From assembly GCA_034003955.1 (NCBI GenBank), contig JAVEXO010000004.1:1-64000 (forward strand): a stretch of DNA of 64,000 nucleotides, in the 5' to 3' direction. The notes beneath the pieces were generated by a model, which worked only from the letters and a program-made list of their open reading frames with translations, ran no database searches and was not told where the DNA came from. Made by a program: the position numbers and the translations under genes. Origin of the DNA: SZUA-370 sp034003955 (GTDB lineage: Bacteria > Spirochaetota > Spirochaetia > Treponematales > UBA12059). Every line of letters starts with the position of its first letter. Position 1 is the stretch's first letter. Positions 45,397 to 54,351 of this stretch are shown piece after piece.

Positions 45397-45930
45397 CTAC
45401 TTCTTCTTGGGGATTACCGGGGAGAAGGAACTTGGGTTTGGAAGCACGAAGCCCGAGGGTAGTTCGCTCTTGCTGGCGAGGAGCCAGGTTTGATTCCTGC
45501 CCAGCAAGCCTCCCGTGCCTTTAAGGGAGCCTCTGACGATCAACTTGTCGCCGTCACGTTTGATGCTGCAGTTATAATCCTTGCCGTCTTCGGGGTCAAC
45601 GATGGAGCCCTTCCAGTCTTTTCCCTTAGGCTGCATCTCATAGACGAAGTCCATTCCACAGTAGGGCGGATCGCCTGCGATAGCCGTAGCCAATTCCGTC
45701 CTGGTATCCAGCGTATCCTTTACCAGACCGGTATCCTTGTTTATTGTAGCAATAGTTCGTCCAAAGATATTGCCATTATGTGTGTATAGCATCACATAGG
45801 CGGTAGGTTTGTTAGTCTTGTCATCGATAACTTTCCAGAGCCCCAGGATGTCATCCGCAGCCCAGGCACTGCATACCCCAAGAACGAGCATGATCGCCGT
45901 CAAGAGGGCTATAGACCTCAGATTCTTCAT
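45397..45930 (-). CDS. DUF2147 family exported protein
   Basis: About 177 aa from the ATG at 45930 (AGGAG eight bases upstream). Signal peptide MKNLRSIALLTAIMLVLGVCSAWA then the DUF2147 pattern: DDILGLWKVIDDKTNKPTAYV near the N-terminus, and RTIATINK plus LIVRGSLKG later. A promoter with TTTACA-17-TATACT lies 67-95 bases upstream. Function unknown. Confidence 0.82.
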   Translation of the reverse strand: MKNLRSIALLTAIMLVLGVCSAWAADDILGLWKVIDDKTNKPTAYVMLYTHNGNIFGRTIATINKDTGLVKDTLDTRTELATAIAGDPPYCGMDFVYEMQPKGKDWKGSIVDPEDGKDYNCSIKRDGDKLIVRGSLKGTGGLLGRNQTWLLASKSELPSGFVLPNPSSFSPVIPKKK

Positions 45931-45996
45931 ACGCACTGCTCCTTACTAGATAGCTATGGCGATGCTTCATGCATCGATGCTTAAAAAACAAAAGAA

Positions 45997-46025
45997 AGTA
46001 TAGGATTGGCCTTCGCTCCTGTAAA
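45997..46025 (-). promoter_or_regulatory. Promoter of the DUF2147 gene
   Basis: On the minus strand TTTACA (46020-46025), 17-base spacer, TATACT (45997-46002). Confidence 0.6.
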
Positions 46026-46037
46026 GGATAAAAACGA

Positions 46038-46643
46038 CTATGTGTCGAAGCTGTAGCTGTTGCGGCGAGCCTCGGTCTTTGTCATCTTCCAACCCAGGTT
46101 ATATAGTTTCTCGGCTCCTATGCTCGTGGGCGGGCCATGTCCCGGAAGGACCAAGCAATCATCGGATAGACTGAGAATTTTCTTGTTAAGCTGGTCCTTA
46201 AGGAGGCGGTTGCCGTATTGGCTCATCGTCTTGCCAATGAGCCCTGCATGCAAGACGTCACCTGTGAACAAAATTTTGTCGAATCTATACACCATTGAGT
46301 CGGCAGAATGCCCTGGAACAGACAGCGCCTGTACATCGAGACCGCACACGGAGAATTCCTCTCCGTCACGCACCATGCGACACTGGATACCATCGATGGA
46401 GGCGTTGCTCGAGTACACGACGGCATCATAGATGCGTAGTAGGGTCCAGAGGCCATCGACATGGTGGGCATGGTTATGGGTTATGAGGGCGCTCGTAACC
46501 ACATAGCCTTTTTCTTCTATGAAATCCAGGAGACCTAGCGTAAAGGCGGCAGGATCGACTATTGCTGCTTCATGGCTCTGGTCGTTGCCGACGAGATAGA
46601 CGTTGGCGAAGCCATGCACCGCATAATGAAAGAATACCGTCAT
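46038..46643 (-). CDS. Metallo-beta-lactamase-fold hydrolase with a variant zinc site
   Basis: 201 aa. The core motif is His56-Asn-His58-Ala-His60-His61; in typical family members the fifth position is Asp (HxHxDH), so residue 60 is changed to His. Other ligands are present: PGHSADSM, FTGDVLHAG, and VLPGHGP near the end. It belongs to the glyoxalase II-like group; substrate unknown. ATGA overlap with the pentapeptide gene upstream. Confidence 0.85.
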   Translation of the reverse strand: MTVFFHYAVHGFANVYLVGNDQSHEAAIVDPAAFTLGLLDFIEEKGYVVTSALITHNHAHHVDGLWTLLRIYDAVVYSSNASIDGIQCRMVRDGEEFSVCGLDVQALSVPGHSADSMVYRFDKILFTGDVLHAGLIGKTMSQYGNRLLKDQLNKKILSLSDDCLVLPGHGPPTSIGAEKLYNLGWKMTKTEARRNSYSFDT

Positions 46644-47320
46644 TGATCTATCCCGTCGAGCTCGAATATGGCCTCTTGTGTATTTGAAAGCCTCCAGGAG
46701 ACTTCAGTTTCCTTGGATGGAATGATCAAGGTGCGTTTTAAATTACAGTCTATGAAATCTGTCTTTTCAAATTCTGCCATGATGAAGCGGGAGTTGTAGA
46801 GGTTGGAGTAGTTGAAGGTACAGTCATTCAGGCATGTGCCGTCGAAATTGTTTTGTACCAATTCGGAGTGTTCAAAGGAGACGTTCAAGAAGCGTGAGCC
46901 GGCGAAGGAGCAGAATTGGGCATCTATGCCTGAAAAATCGCATGAATCGGCTGAACAGAAGTCAAAGAAGCACATCCTGAATGAGCATGCAGAGAAATTG
47001 ATGTTTCTTAAGAGCGTCTTTGATAACGAGCATGCGAAGAATTGCCTTCCCGATAGAACCGCACCTTCAAAGCGTAGCCCGGCAAGGTTCATGCTTTTTA
47101 TAACCTTGAGAGTGCTCAGGGATTCAAGGATCGTAGCGGCTATTGCATCAGGATTGGGATGGTGGTCGGCACAGAAATCTGTTGTATGGATAGCCGTGGC
47201 CTCGCATCCTGGAATGGAGCATCGCTTGAAATCGTACACCGCGCCTCCTCTTCGATGCGGGCGTTGTACATCCTGCGCCCTGTTAAGAGAATACCCTATA
47301 TTGTGAGTGTCCTCAAGCAT
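46640..47320 (-). CDS. Pentapeptide-repeat protein with N-terminal zinc-site motif
   Basis: About 226 aa from the ATG at 47320; a longer frame to 47416 would overlap the divergent gene and is rejected. Residues 34-54 hold Cys34, Cys39, Cys50 and His53/His54 in a CSIPGCE ... DFCADHH pattern, probably a zinc site. From about 75 to 190 run pentapeptide repeats with the A(N/D)-L/F-x-x pattern (LAGLRFEGAVLSG, FSGIDAQFCSFAGSRF, LNDCTFNYSNLYNSRF), which make a right-handed quadrilateral helix. Function unknown. Coupled with the downstream MBL-fold gene. Confidence 0.75.
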   Translation of the reverse strand: MLEDTHNIGYSLNRAQDVQRPHRRGGAVYDFKRCSIPGCEATAIHTTDFCADHHPNPDAIAATILESLSTLKVIKSMNLAGLRFEGAVLSGRQFFACSLSKTLLRNINFSACSFRMCFFDFCSADSCDFSGIDAQFCSFAGSRFLNVSFEHSELVQNNFDGTCLNDCTFNYSNLYNSRFIMAEFEKTDFIDCNLKRTLIIPSKETEVSWRLSNTQEAIFELDGIDQ

Positions 47321-47408
47321 GCTCAGTGGTCGAGTCTGATTATGGTAGAGAACGCCTACAATAGAACTATAGCTTGAAAAAAGACTGGCAGGAGCGTACA
47401 CTCCAGGT

Positions 47409-47690
47409 ATGTGCATGTTTTGTGGTACCCCCTTGCCTGATAAAAAGATAGGCTTCAGAGACCTGTGTGATACCTGCGCCAGGGAGATGCATATATGCCG
47501 CCACTGTGTCTTCTACAAGCCGGGCGTGTTCCGTGACTGTACTGAAACAATACCGGAAGCGGTAAGCGACAAGGACCGCATGAATTTTTGTGAATACTTC
47601 AAGGCCGATCCCAGGACAGTCAAGAACTCGTCTGGTCTTGATGATTCCAACACGGCAAAAGGCGCCTTTGACGGTCTTTTTAAGCTTTAA
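47409..47690 (+). CDS. Small zinc-ribbon protein
   Basis: 93 aa, possibly starting at the ATG six bases later. It has three CxxC pairs (Cys2/5, Cys20/23, Cys30/33), then Cys44 and a later Cys, giving two probable zinc sites (FCGTPLPDKKIGFRDLCDTC). No signal peptide. Function unknown; it lies upstream of murI and divergent from the pentapeptide gene, which also has a zinc-site motif. Confidence 0.68.
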   Translation: MCMFCGTPLPDKKIGFRDLCDTCAREMHICRHCVFYKPGVFRDCTETIPEAVSDKDRMNFCEYFKADPRTVKNSSGLDDSNTAKGAFDGLFKL

Positions 47691-47710
47691 GCGCCTATAC
47701 AGGAATATCA

Positions 47711-48526
47711 ATGCATCATGATGAACGACCCGTTGCCTTCTTTGATTCTGGCGTAGGTGGACTGCCATACCTGGCCGCCGCTCGCAGACGTATGCCGGCA
47801 GAACGCTATGTCTACCTCGCAGACCGTGCGGGATTCCCCTATGGCACCAAGACAAAGGAGCAGGTCGTCGCCTTGGCAACGGGAGCCGTAGCCGCCTTGG
47901 TTGCCAGAATAGATCCTAAGGCTGTCGTAGTAGCCTGCAATACCGCCACCGAGCTCGCCATAGACGAGATTCGGGCCGCCAACCCGGGGCTAGCAATAGT
48001 AGGCACCGTGCCGGCCATAAAGCCCGCAGCGGCCTTGTCTAGCAAGCGTCGCATAGGCGTCGTGGCCACACAGGCGGCCGCGTCTGCCGCCTACCTTACT
48101 AATCTGGCTGGTGCCTGGGCAGCCGATTGTGCCCTTGTAAAGATTGGTGACGGAGCGCTCGTTGATTTTGTTGAGCACTCGTACCTTGCCGCCACTCCCG
48201 AGCAGCGCCAGGAGGCGGTTCGCCCGAGCGTCTCGGCCATGTTGGAGCAGGGAGTCGATGTCATAGTGCTAGGCTGCACCCATTTTTTACACCTGGCTAA
48301 TGAATTCCGTGAGGTAGCAGGGGACAGCGCCATCATAGTCGATTCTAGTGATGGCATAGCCTCTCGCCTCGCAACCATACTGGGTTATACTGAAAATTCA
48401 ACGACACCGGGTTCAAACCGGGCGGATAAGGATTGCATGTATCTGACAGGACAGAGAGAACCAGAGCCGGTCTACCGTGGCTTTGCATCACTCTTTGGGC
48501 TGACTATGGCAGGGAGCATAGCGTGA
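47711..48526 (+). CDS. murI: Glutamate racemase
   Basis: 271 aa, makes D-glutamate for peptidoglycan. FDSGVGGLPYL starts the protein; catalytic Cys76 in VACNTATELA and Cys189 in VLGCTHFLHL. Stop overlaps the rsgA GTG start (GTGA), so they are coupled. Confidence 0.94.
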   Translation: MHHDERPVAFFDSGVGGLPYLAAARRRMPAERYVYLADRAGFPYGTKTKEQVVALATGAVAALVARIDPKAVVVACNTATELAIDEIRAANPGLAIVGTVPAIKPAAALSSKRRIGVVATQAAASAAYLTNLAGAWAADCALVKIGDGALVDFVEHSYLAATPEQRQEAVRPSVSAMLEQGVDVIVLGCTHFLHLANEFREVAGDSAIIVDSSDGIASRLATILGYTENSTTPGSNRADKDCMYLTGQREPEPVYRGFASLFGLTMAGSIA

Positions 48527-49512
48527 GTATTGGCACGGTACTATCAGGAGCCAACAATGCATTCTCCGTTCTTGCCGAAGACGGTTCCATTGTCCGTTGC
48601 GCGCTCAAAGGCAAGAAGCTTAAAGGAGCCGAAGGTTTCTATAATCCTCTAGCCGCAGGAGACCAGGTACACTGGGAGCCTGCCTCTCCTGGAACGGGCA
48701 TGATACTGTCCCTCAAGCCAAGGAAGAGCCTCTTCTGGCGTTATAATGAGAAAGGCAAGGCCATCCAGGCCATAGCCGCAAACATGGATGTTCTCGTCTG
48801 CGTTACAAGCGCCGGCATGCCACCTTTTAGGCCGCGCTTCATAGACCGTGTCTCACTCGAACCGGCTTCTGATCGCTTGCCTTTCATAATCGCCCTCAAC
48901 AAGACAGACTTGGGGCTCGATGACGAGCTTCTTGAGCGCATGGCCAATTATCGTGAAATAGGCTTCGAGACACTGGAGATGAGTGTTGAGGAGGGGCGGG
49001 GAATAGAGGAGCTAAAAGAGCGCATAGCCGGCAAGACCAGCGCCTTCGTAGGGCAATCGGGAGTAGGCAAGAGTTCTATACTCAACGCCCTCGAGGCAGG
49101 GCTAGGGCTCAAGGTGGGCGAGGTATGCGAAAAATTCGAGAGGGGCAGGCATACGACAGTAGCCGCCATCCTGTCGGTATTGTCTGATGGGCGTACTAGA
49201 GTAATCGATACACCGGGGTTCAGACGTCTGGCCGTTAGAGGCATAGATCCTGTTACCCTTGGAGCATGTTTCCCGGAGATACGTAGGGTCTCTGCTCGTT
49301 GTAGCCTTGGGGCACGATGCAAGCATAAGGATGAGCCTGGCTGCGCAGTACTAGCCGCAGTAGAAGAAGGCATCATACATGAGGACCGATATGAGAGCTA
49401 TCTACGTATATTAGCAGAGCTTGAGGATACCCGTGGCTACGCCAGGAAGGTGGGTAGACCGCGCCGTGATGAAGAGGATTATTACAAAGAGGATGATTAC
49501 GAGGATGCATGA
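48523..49512 (+). CDS. rsgA: Ribosome small subunit GTPase RsgA
   Basis: About 329 aa from the GTG that overlaps the murI stop; the long upstream frame from 48433 lies inside murI. N-terminal OB-fold, circularly permuted GTPase with NKTD at about 126, GQSGVGKSS at about 177 and DTPGF at about 229. C-terminal zinc ligands Cys260, Cys266, His268, Cys274. It assists 30S subunit maturation. Confidence 0.94.
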   Translation: MSIGTVLSGANNAFSVLAEDGSIVRCALKGKKLKGAEGFYNPLAAGDQVHWEPASPGTGMILSLKPRKSLFWRYNEKGKAIQAIAANMDVLVCVTSAGMPPFRPRFIDRVSLEPASDRLPFIIALNKTDLGLDDELLERMANYREIGFETLEMSVEEGRGIEELKERIAGKTSAFVGQSGVGKSSILNALEAGLGLKVGEVCEKFERGRHTTVAAILSVLSDGRTRVIDTPGFRRLAVRGIDPVTLGACFPEIRRVSARCSLGARCKHKDEPGCAVLAAVEEGIIHEDRYESYLRILAELEDTRGYARKVGRPRRDEEDYYKEDDYEDA

Positions 49513-51844
49513 ACACGCCTTGTCATTGCTAGACTTTTACCGCATACGAGAGGACGTAGCCGGCTACTGCCTGAGTGAAGAGGGAGGCAGAGAGCTCAGG
49601 GCAAGCCTTCCACTAGACGACGCACTGGAACTTGCAGAGCTCAAGGCCAGGTCGGCGGCGCTGAGGGATCTGTTTCGTGACAACAAAGGAATTCCATCGG
49701 GCAGTTTTATACCGGTTGACGAACCCGCTCGCATCGTTTCAAAGCAGGGTAGCTGCCTTGCCGTAGACGAGCTATGGGCCTTGGGCATGTGGGCCGATGC
49801 CTTTGCTTCACTCATACGCTGGATGTCCGGCGTTGGGCATGAAGGCCTTGCAAGCGAGCTGTCAGAGGCTCCAGAGCTGTCATCCGTGGCCGCGGCTGCC
49901 TTCAGAATTGTTGGCCCCGATGGCGAGGTCAAGGATCTGCCCGAGCTGCGTGAGATACGTTCCAGGATACGTCGTATAAACATGGACATAGAAAAAACGA
50001 CGGCGGCGTTTTTTCAGGATGACATAACCCGGTCATTTCTTCAGAATGACGTGCCAACCCAGCGTGATGGAAGAACAGTACTGGCTGTAAAGGCTGGCTC
50101 CAAGGCCAGGATACAAGGCATTATCCACGAAGTATCGTCCACCGGACAGACCGTATACCTGGAACCGGAATCCTTGGTCCGCAAGAATAACGAGCTCGTG
50201 GAGGAGGAGGCCAGATACCAGCGGGAGCTTCATCGTGTGCTCCGTGAAACGACGGCACGTCTCCATGGTTTCTCCGATGACATACAGAGGGCAAGGCTCG
50301 TCTGTGCCGGTTTCGACGGGCTGTACGCGCGTGGGCGTTACTCCCACATGAACGACGGCGTCTATGCCGAGGAGCGCTCCTGTGGCATAGAGCTCATCGG
50401 AGCCCGTCATCCAATCCTGGGATCCAAGGCCGTACCCATAGACTTGCGAATGCCAGAGGGTGCGCGAACCCTCATCATCACTGGCCCCAATACCGGTGGC
50501 AAGACGGTATCCCTTAAGATGGCTGGACTCCTGTCTCTTATGAATCAGTTTGGATTGGCCATACCAGCGGACTATGGTTCTGGCTTGCCTGTCTTCGATG
50601 GCGTCTGGGCAGATATTGGCGACGAGCAGTCCATGGACCAGTCTCTATCGACATTCTCCGGCCACATGAAATCAATATCAGCTATAATAGAAGGAGCCAC
50701 AGACAGGAGCCTCGTGCTCCTCGATGAACTTGGCTCAGGCACCGACCCGGAAGAGGGCTGTGCCATAGCCATGGCCCTCCTTGATCTGTTTATAGATCGA
50801 GGCGCCTTGACGCTGGTGACGACCCACCACGGCATTCTTAAGAACTTTGGCTACACCAAGGAAGGCGTCCTCAACGCCTCTGTCGACTTTGACAAGGATA
50901 CCCTCTCTCCTACCTATAGGATAATGATGGGGGTGCCAGGAGAAAGCAGAGCCTTGGATATTGCTCAAAAAAATGGTGTTTCAGAGTCTGTCGTATCGGG
51001 AGCCAGGCGATATCTACGAGAAGAGAGAACGGATATATCCTCTCTAATACGAGGCCTGTCTGACAAACATCGCGAACTCGATTCAATGCGAGATGAAGAA
51101 AAACGCAGGCTGCGTGAGGCGATGGAGGAACAGAGGAAAGCCAATCTCAAGGAACTCAAGTTACGGCAGATAGAGACTGAACTCAGGACCCATGGAGTGT
51201 CCGAGCTTAAAAACCTCCTGGATGAGAGCAGGAAGACACTTGAAAATCTGGTGCGCGAGGTCAGGGAAGGTGAACTTACAAAAGAAAAGACACAGCAGGT
51301 CAAGGAATTTTTGTCCGTGCTGGATGCTCGCGTAGAGGCGGCGGACAGAGAGGCCACGCGTAAGGAGCGTGCCCTCAATGCAAGCCGGGCTCCGACAGGA
51401 ACCATCAGCGAAGGTTCTGCCGTGCTCATATTGCCTGCCCGAAAGCGAGGCAAGGTGCTACGCTCCGTAAAAGGTGGCAAGTGGCTGGTGGAGACCGATG
51501 CACTCAGGCTTACCGTTGATGCCTCAAACCTTGAACTAACCGTAGAACTCGAATCCAGCTCTCCCCGTGTGTCACTTGAAACCCTTTCCAGTCGTTCCAA
51601 TAGAGCCGTCATAGAGCTGGACCTGCGCGGCTACCGTCTTCTTGAGGCCATAGATGCCCTCGAGCGTCAGCTCGATGCGGCGACGATGGAAGGCTTGAGT
51701 GGCTTCTCAATCATTCATGGCACCGGAGAAGGTGTCCTCCAGCAGGGCGTCAAGGATACCTTGTCACGTTTTCCCGGTATAAAGGATTTTCATTATGCAA
51801 GGCCAGAAGAAGGTGGCCATGGCAAGACTATAGTCGCCTTTTAA
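49505..51844 (+). CDS. mutS2: MutS2 family protein with Smr domain
   Basis: About 779 aa from the ATG at 49505, which overlaps the rsgA stop. N-terminal MHEHALSLLDFYRIRE then the clamp/core, ATPase with Walker A GPNTGGKT (327-334), VLLDELGSGTDPEEG and a C-terminal Smr nuclease domain (about 705-779) with LDLRGYRLLEA and IIHGTGEGVL. It has roles in suppressing recombination or in ribosome rescue depending on the species; the choice here is inference. Confidence 0.94.
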   Translation: MHEHALSLLDFYRIREDVAGYCLSEEGGRELRASLPLDDALELAELKARSAALRDLFRDNKGIPSGSFIPVDEPARIVSKQGSCLAVDELWALGMWADAFASLIRWMSGVGHEGLASELSEAPELSSVAAAAFRIVGPDGEVKDLPELREIRSRIRRINMDIEKTTAAFFQDDITRSFLQNDVPTQRDGRTVLAVKAGSKARIQGIIHEVSSTGQTVYLEPESLVRKNNELVEEEARYQRELHRVLRETTARLHGFSDDIQRARLVCAGFDGLYARGRYSHMNDGVYAEERSCGIELIGARHPILGSKAVPIDLRMPEGARTLIITGPNTGGKTVSLKMAGLLSLMNQFGLAIPADYGSGLPVFDGVWADIGDEQSMDQSLSTFSGHMKSISAIIEGATDRSLVLLDELGSGTDPEEGCAIAMALLDLFIDRGALTLVTTHHGILKNFGYTKEGVLNASVDFDKDTLSPTYRIMMGVPGESRALDIAQKNGVSESVVSGARRYLREERTDISSLIRGLSDKHRELDSMRDEEKRRLREAMEEQRKANLKELKLRQIETELRTHGVSELKNLLDESRKTLENLVREVREGELTKEKTQQVKEFLSVLDARVEAADREATRKERALNASRAPTGTISEGSAVLILPARKRGKVLRSVKGGKWLVETDALRLTVDASNLELTVELESSSPRVSLETLSSRSNRAVIELDLRGYRLLEAIDALERQLDAATMEGLSGFSIIHGTGEGVLQQGVKDTLSRFPGIKDFHYARPEEGGHGKTIVAF

Positions 51845-51865
51845 CCGAGTCTTCGCCCAGGATTG

Positions 51866-53005
51866 CTATGCCATCCCGCCCAGGTCGGCCCATTCCACGC
51901 CTTCACCGTCTGGTATATCCCTGGCCGCAAGCCGTCCCAGTACGGTAGACAAGAACCGTGGTTCAAGACCCGGCCTCAGCACTTTCTCGGTGCGGAGTAT
52001 GGCAAGGTCATCGGCTAAAAGACAGGAACCCCTGGCAATGGGATGCCTGGCGTGGATAGAGCGATTCGTCCTCGTGTAGTGAGCCGCCTCACTGGGAGCC
52101 AGATGCTTGCGCCCGTCACCGAAGGCCGCCTGAACGCGTTCGTATCCAAACATCTCGACAACAGCAGTCATGGCGTCATCTTCTCCTCCGTCCTGTGATA
52201 GAAGCGACGTGACGCTCCTGACGGAGGCAACCATACGGGAAAACTCGGGTGGGGGGAGGGCGATAGGGTCATCGAGCCCGTGATCATGACGGGATAGACA
52301 GATATGCTTCTCTATGACGCAGGCTCCGGCCAGGGTAGCCAGGCTAGGAATGGCCAGGGGATCGGCCGAATGATCCGATACGCCTACTGGCACTCCAAAG
52401 ATGGTGCATAGGCTCCTGAGTATACGCAGGTTGTAGTCTTCTTCAGGGGCTGGATAGGCGGTGACGCAGTGGAGGAGGGCCAGGTTTGCTCCAGGACGCT
52501 CGAAGGCGTCTATGGCACGTTCTATATCTGATAGACGTGAAACGCCGCTAGAGAGGATGGTGGGAAGCCCATAGGAGGCCACCTCATCCAGCAATTGGCT
52601 ATAATTAAGCTCTGGACTCGCTATTTTCATGGCCGATACGCCAAGTTCCCTGAGTTCTCTGGCGCTACGGATGCCAAACGGCGTGCATAGGAAGATGGCT
52701 CCCAGAGATTCTACCTCCTCCTTGAGACGGGCAAGAAAATCAGGCCCCGTCTCGAGTGCCTTGAATCTATCGTAAAGCGGGGTAGGCCCTCCAGGCAGAG
52801 GTACGAGTCCCGTTGCCGGGTGGATTATTTCGTCGGCATAGACATGCTGGAATTTGACACAGTCTGCTCCGGCTTCCACTGAGGCGCGAATGAGCTCCAG
52901 GGCCTTATCGAGGTCTCCTCCATGCCCGGTGCCTATCTCGGCTATTATCATGACCCTCTTTGAGTCAAAGACATGTTTACCAACACAAAAGCCAGGGACG
53001 CTCAT
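51866..53005 (-). CDS. NeuB-type N-acetylneuraminate (nonulosonate) synthase
   Basis: 379 aa. Residues 1-280 form a TIM barrel condensing PEP with a hexosamine: IIAEIGTGHGGDLDKA, KFQHVYADEI, KIASPELNY, HCVTAYPAPEEDYN, GVSDHSADPLAIPS. The C-terminal SAF-like domain (about 300-375) has KHLAPSEAAHYTRTNRSIHA. Could be neuB, legI or pseI type; the sugar is unknown. In spirochaetes this sort of sugar often modifies flagellin, and two DUF115 proteins lie at 4839-8086. Confidence 0.88.
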   Translation of the reverse strand: MSVPGFCVGKHVFDSKRVMIIAEIGTGHGGDLDKALELIRASVEAGADCVKFQHVYADEIIHPATGLVPLPGGPTPLYDRFKALETGPDFLARLKEEVESLGAIFLCTPFGIRSARELRELGVSAMKIASPELNYSQLLDEVASYGLPTILSSGVSRLSDIERAIDAFERPGANLALLHCVTAYPAPEEDYNLRILRSLCTIFGVPVGVSDHSADPLAIPSLATLAGACVIEKHICLSRHDHGLDDPIALPPPEFSRMVASVRSVTSLLSQDGGEDDAMTAVVEMFGYERVQAAFGDGRKHLAPSEAAHYTRTNRSIHARHPIARGSCLLADDLAILRTEKVLRPGLEPRFLSTVLGRLAARDIPDGEGVEWADLGGMA

Positions 53006-53104
53006 TCGTAGTTCCTCACGTTAGACATAAACATGCTATTCCTCTCGACAAGTAGGTGTGTATACTATAGAATCTTTGCATCGACCACAATCGAGGAGAT
53101 CAGT

Positions 53105-53350
53105 ATGAAGCACTTGTTCTGCGATATCTGCAAGAAAGAAGTAATTGACCCTATCCCTACGAGGACTTTTTTCGCCATTCGCGAGTTCGATCTATGCGAA
53201 TCATGCCGGGATGATCTAGAAGCCGCCATCAAGTATACGGTGCGCGGCAAGAAGCCTTTCGATTTTGCCTGGTATGACAAGCTACGCATAGAGCTCATTC
53301 AGGATGGTGCCAAGAAGAACAAGATAAGCGTCGCCAAGACCCAGCGCTGA
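53105..53350 (+). CDS. Small zinc-ribbon protein
   Basis: About 81 aa from the ATG after GAGGAGATCAGT; a longer frame exists upstream. Two CxxC knuckles (FCDIC and LCESC) make a zinc site, then a charged tail. It stands alone, followed immediately by an intrinsic terminator, so it is a monocistronic gene. Function unknown. Confidence 0.65.
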   Translation: MKHLFCDICKKEVIDPIPTRTFFAIREFDLCESCRDDLEAAIKYTVRGKKPFDFAWYDKLRIELIQDGAKKNKISVAKTQR

Positions 53351-53372
53351 TGCCTGGAGTATGGTGAACAGC

Positions 53373-53399
53373 CCCCGCCTTTCAAAGGCGGGGTTTTTT
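53373..53399 (+). terminator. Intrinsic terminator after the small zinc-ribbon gene
   Basis: CCCCGCCT (53373-53380) pairs with AGGCGGGG (53386-53393) around a five-base loop, followed by six T. A classic terminator. Confidence 0.88.
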
Positions 53400-53472
53400 G
53401 CTGTAAAGCCCTGTGTATCACGGCGTGGTCTCTTGACGTTTTCTGCGCTTTTAATACTTATTAGACCAATCG

Positions 53473-53502
53473 TTGACAGTAAATCACGTCTTATGCTACA
53501 AT
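53473..53502 (+). promoter_or_regulatory. Promoter of the yebC-ruv cluster
   Basis: Perfect TTGACA (53473-53478), 18-base spacer, TACAAT (53497-53502) with TGC directly before it as extended -10. Start would be about 92 bases before the yebC ATG; a weaker TTGACG/TACTTA pair lies further upstream. Confidence 0.65.
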
Positions 53503-53601
53503 TCAATCGAAAAATTGATGCAGATTGCCCTCTTTCATGGTGTTCCGCGCCACGGCGTGTGATGAAAAGGCTTTCGTACTGCTTAAGGGTAAGGAGTCAC
53601 A

Positions 53602-54345
53602 ATGTCAGGACATAGTAAATGGGCGACGATCAAGCATAAGAAGGGTGCAGCCGACGCAAAGCGTGGCCAGATCTTCACAAAGTTGATCAAAGAAATTTCA
53701 ATTGCTGCTCGCATGGGCGGTGGTGATCCCGATTCCAACGCCCGCCTTCGAACTGCCATCCTCAAGGCGCGCGGTGCCAATATGCCCAAGGACAATATAG
53801 ACAGGTCGATCAAGAAAGGCACAGGAGAGTTCGGAGACGCTGTATATGAAGAACTCGTCTATGAAGCTTATGCACCTGGTGGTGTAGCCGTTCTGATTGA
53901 GGTTCTTACCGATAACAAGAATCGTGCCGCCGCCGAGGTTCGTAACCTCCTGACCCGTGCTGGCGGATCCCTTGCCACGTCCAACGCCGTTCTTAGACTC
54001 TTTTCCCGCAAGGGTGTCATCTCCCTCGACGGAGAGAAGTACGCAGAAGACAAGATAATGGAACTGGCGCTCGAGGGCGGGGCAGACGACATAGTCAATG
54101 AAAACGGCGAAATCGTCGTGTATACCACCCCGGAAGCCTTTGAAGCTGTTCTCAATGCCATCAACGAGGACGGCATGGAGACAGACGGCGCCGAAATATC
54201 AATGGTTCCAGAAATCTATGTAGCGACCGACAAGGATTCAGGTGCCAAGATACAGAAACTCATTGACAAGCTTGAGGAATGCGACGACGTGCAGAACGTC
54301 TACCATAACGCCGAGCTGCCTGACGAAGAAGAAGAAGAAGCGTAA
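53602..54345 (+). CDS. yebC: YebC/PmpR family transcriptional regulator
   Basis: 247 aa, starts MSGHSKWATIKHKKGAADAKRGQIF, then GDPDSNARLRTAI and GANMPKDNIDRSIKKG; the family signature is complete. C-terminal tail is acidic (EEEEEA). AAGGAG upstream. It heads yebC-ruvC-ruvA-ruvB-queA, a common arrangement. It may act on translation of polyproline sequences or on transcription; family knowledge. Confidence 0.95.
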   Translation: MSGHSKWATIKHKKGAADAKRGQIFTKLIKEISIAARMGGGDPDSNARLRTAILKARGANMPKDNIDRSIKKGTGEFGDAVYEELVYEAYAPGGVAVLIEVLTDNKNRAAAEVRNLLTRAGGSLATSNAVLRLFSRKGVISLDGEKYAEDKIMELALEGGADDIVNENGEIVVYTTPEAFEAVLNAINEDGMETDGAEISMVPEIYVATDKDSGAKIQKLIDKLEECDDVQNVYHNAELPDEEEEEA

Positions 54346-54351
54346 CACAGG

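Noticed and set aside
46640..47416. Longer start for the pentapeptide protein
   Set aside because: The extra 32 residues would overlap the start of the divergent zinc-ribbon gene and its promoter region.
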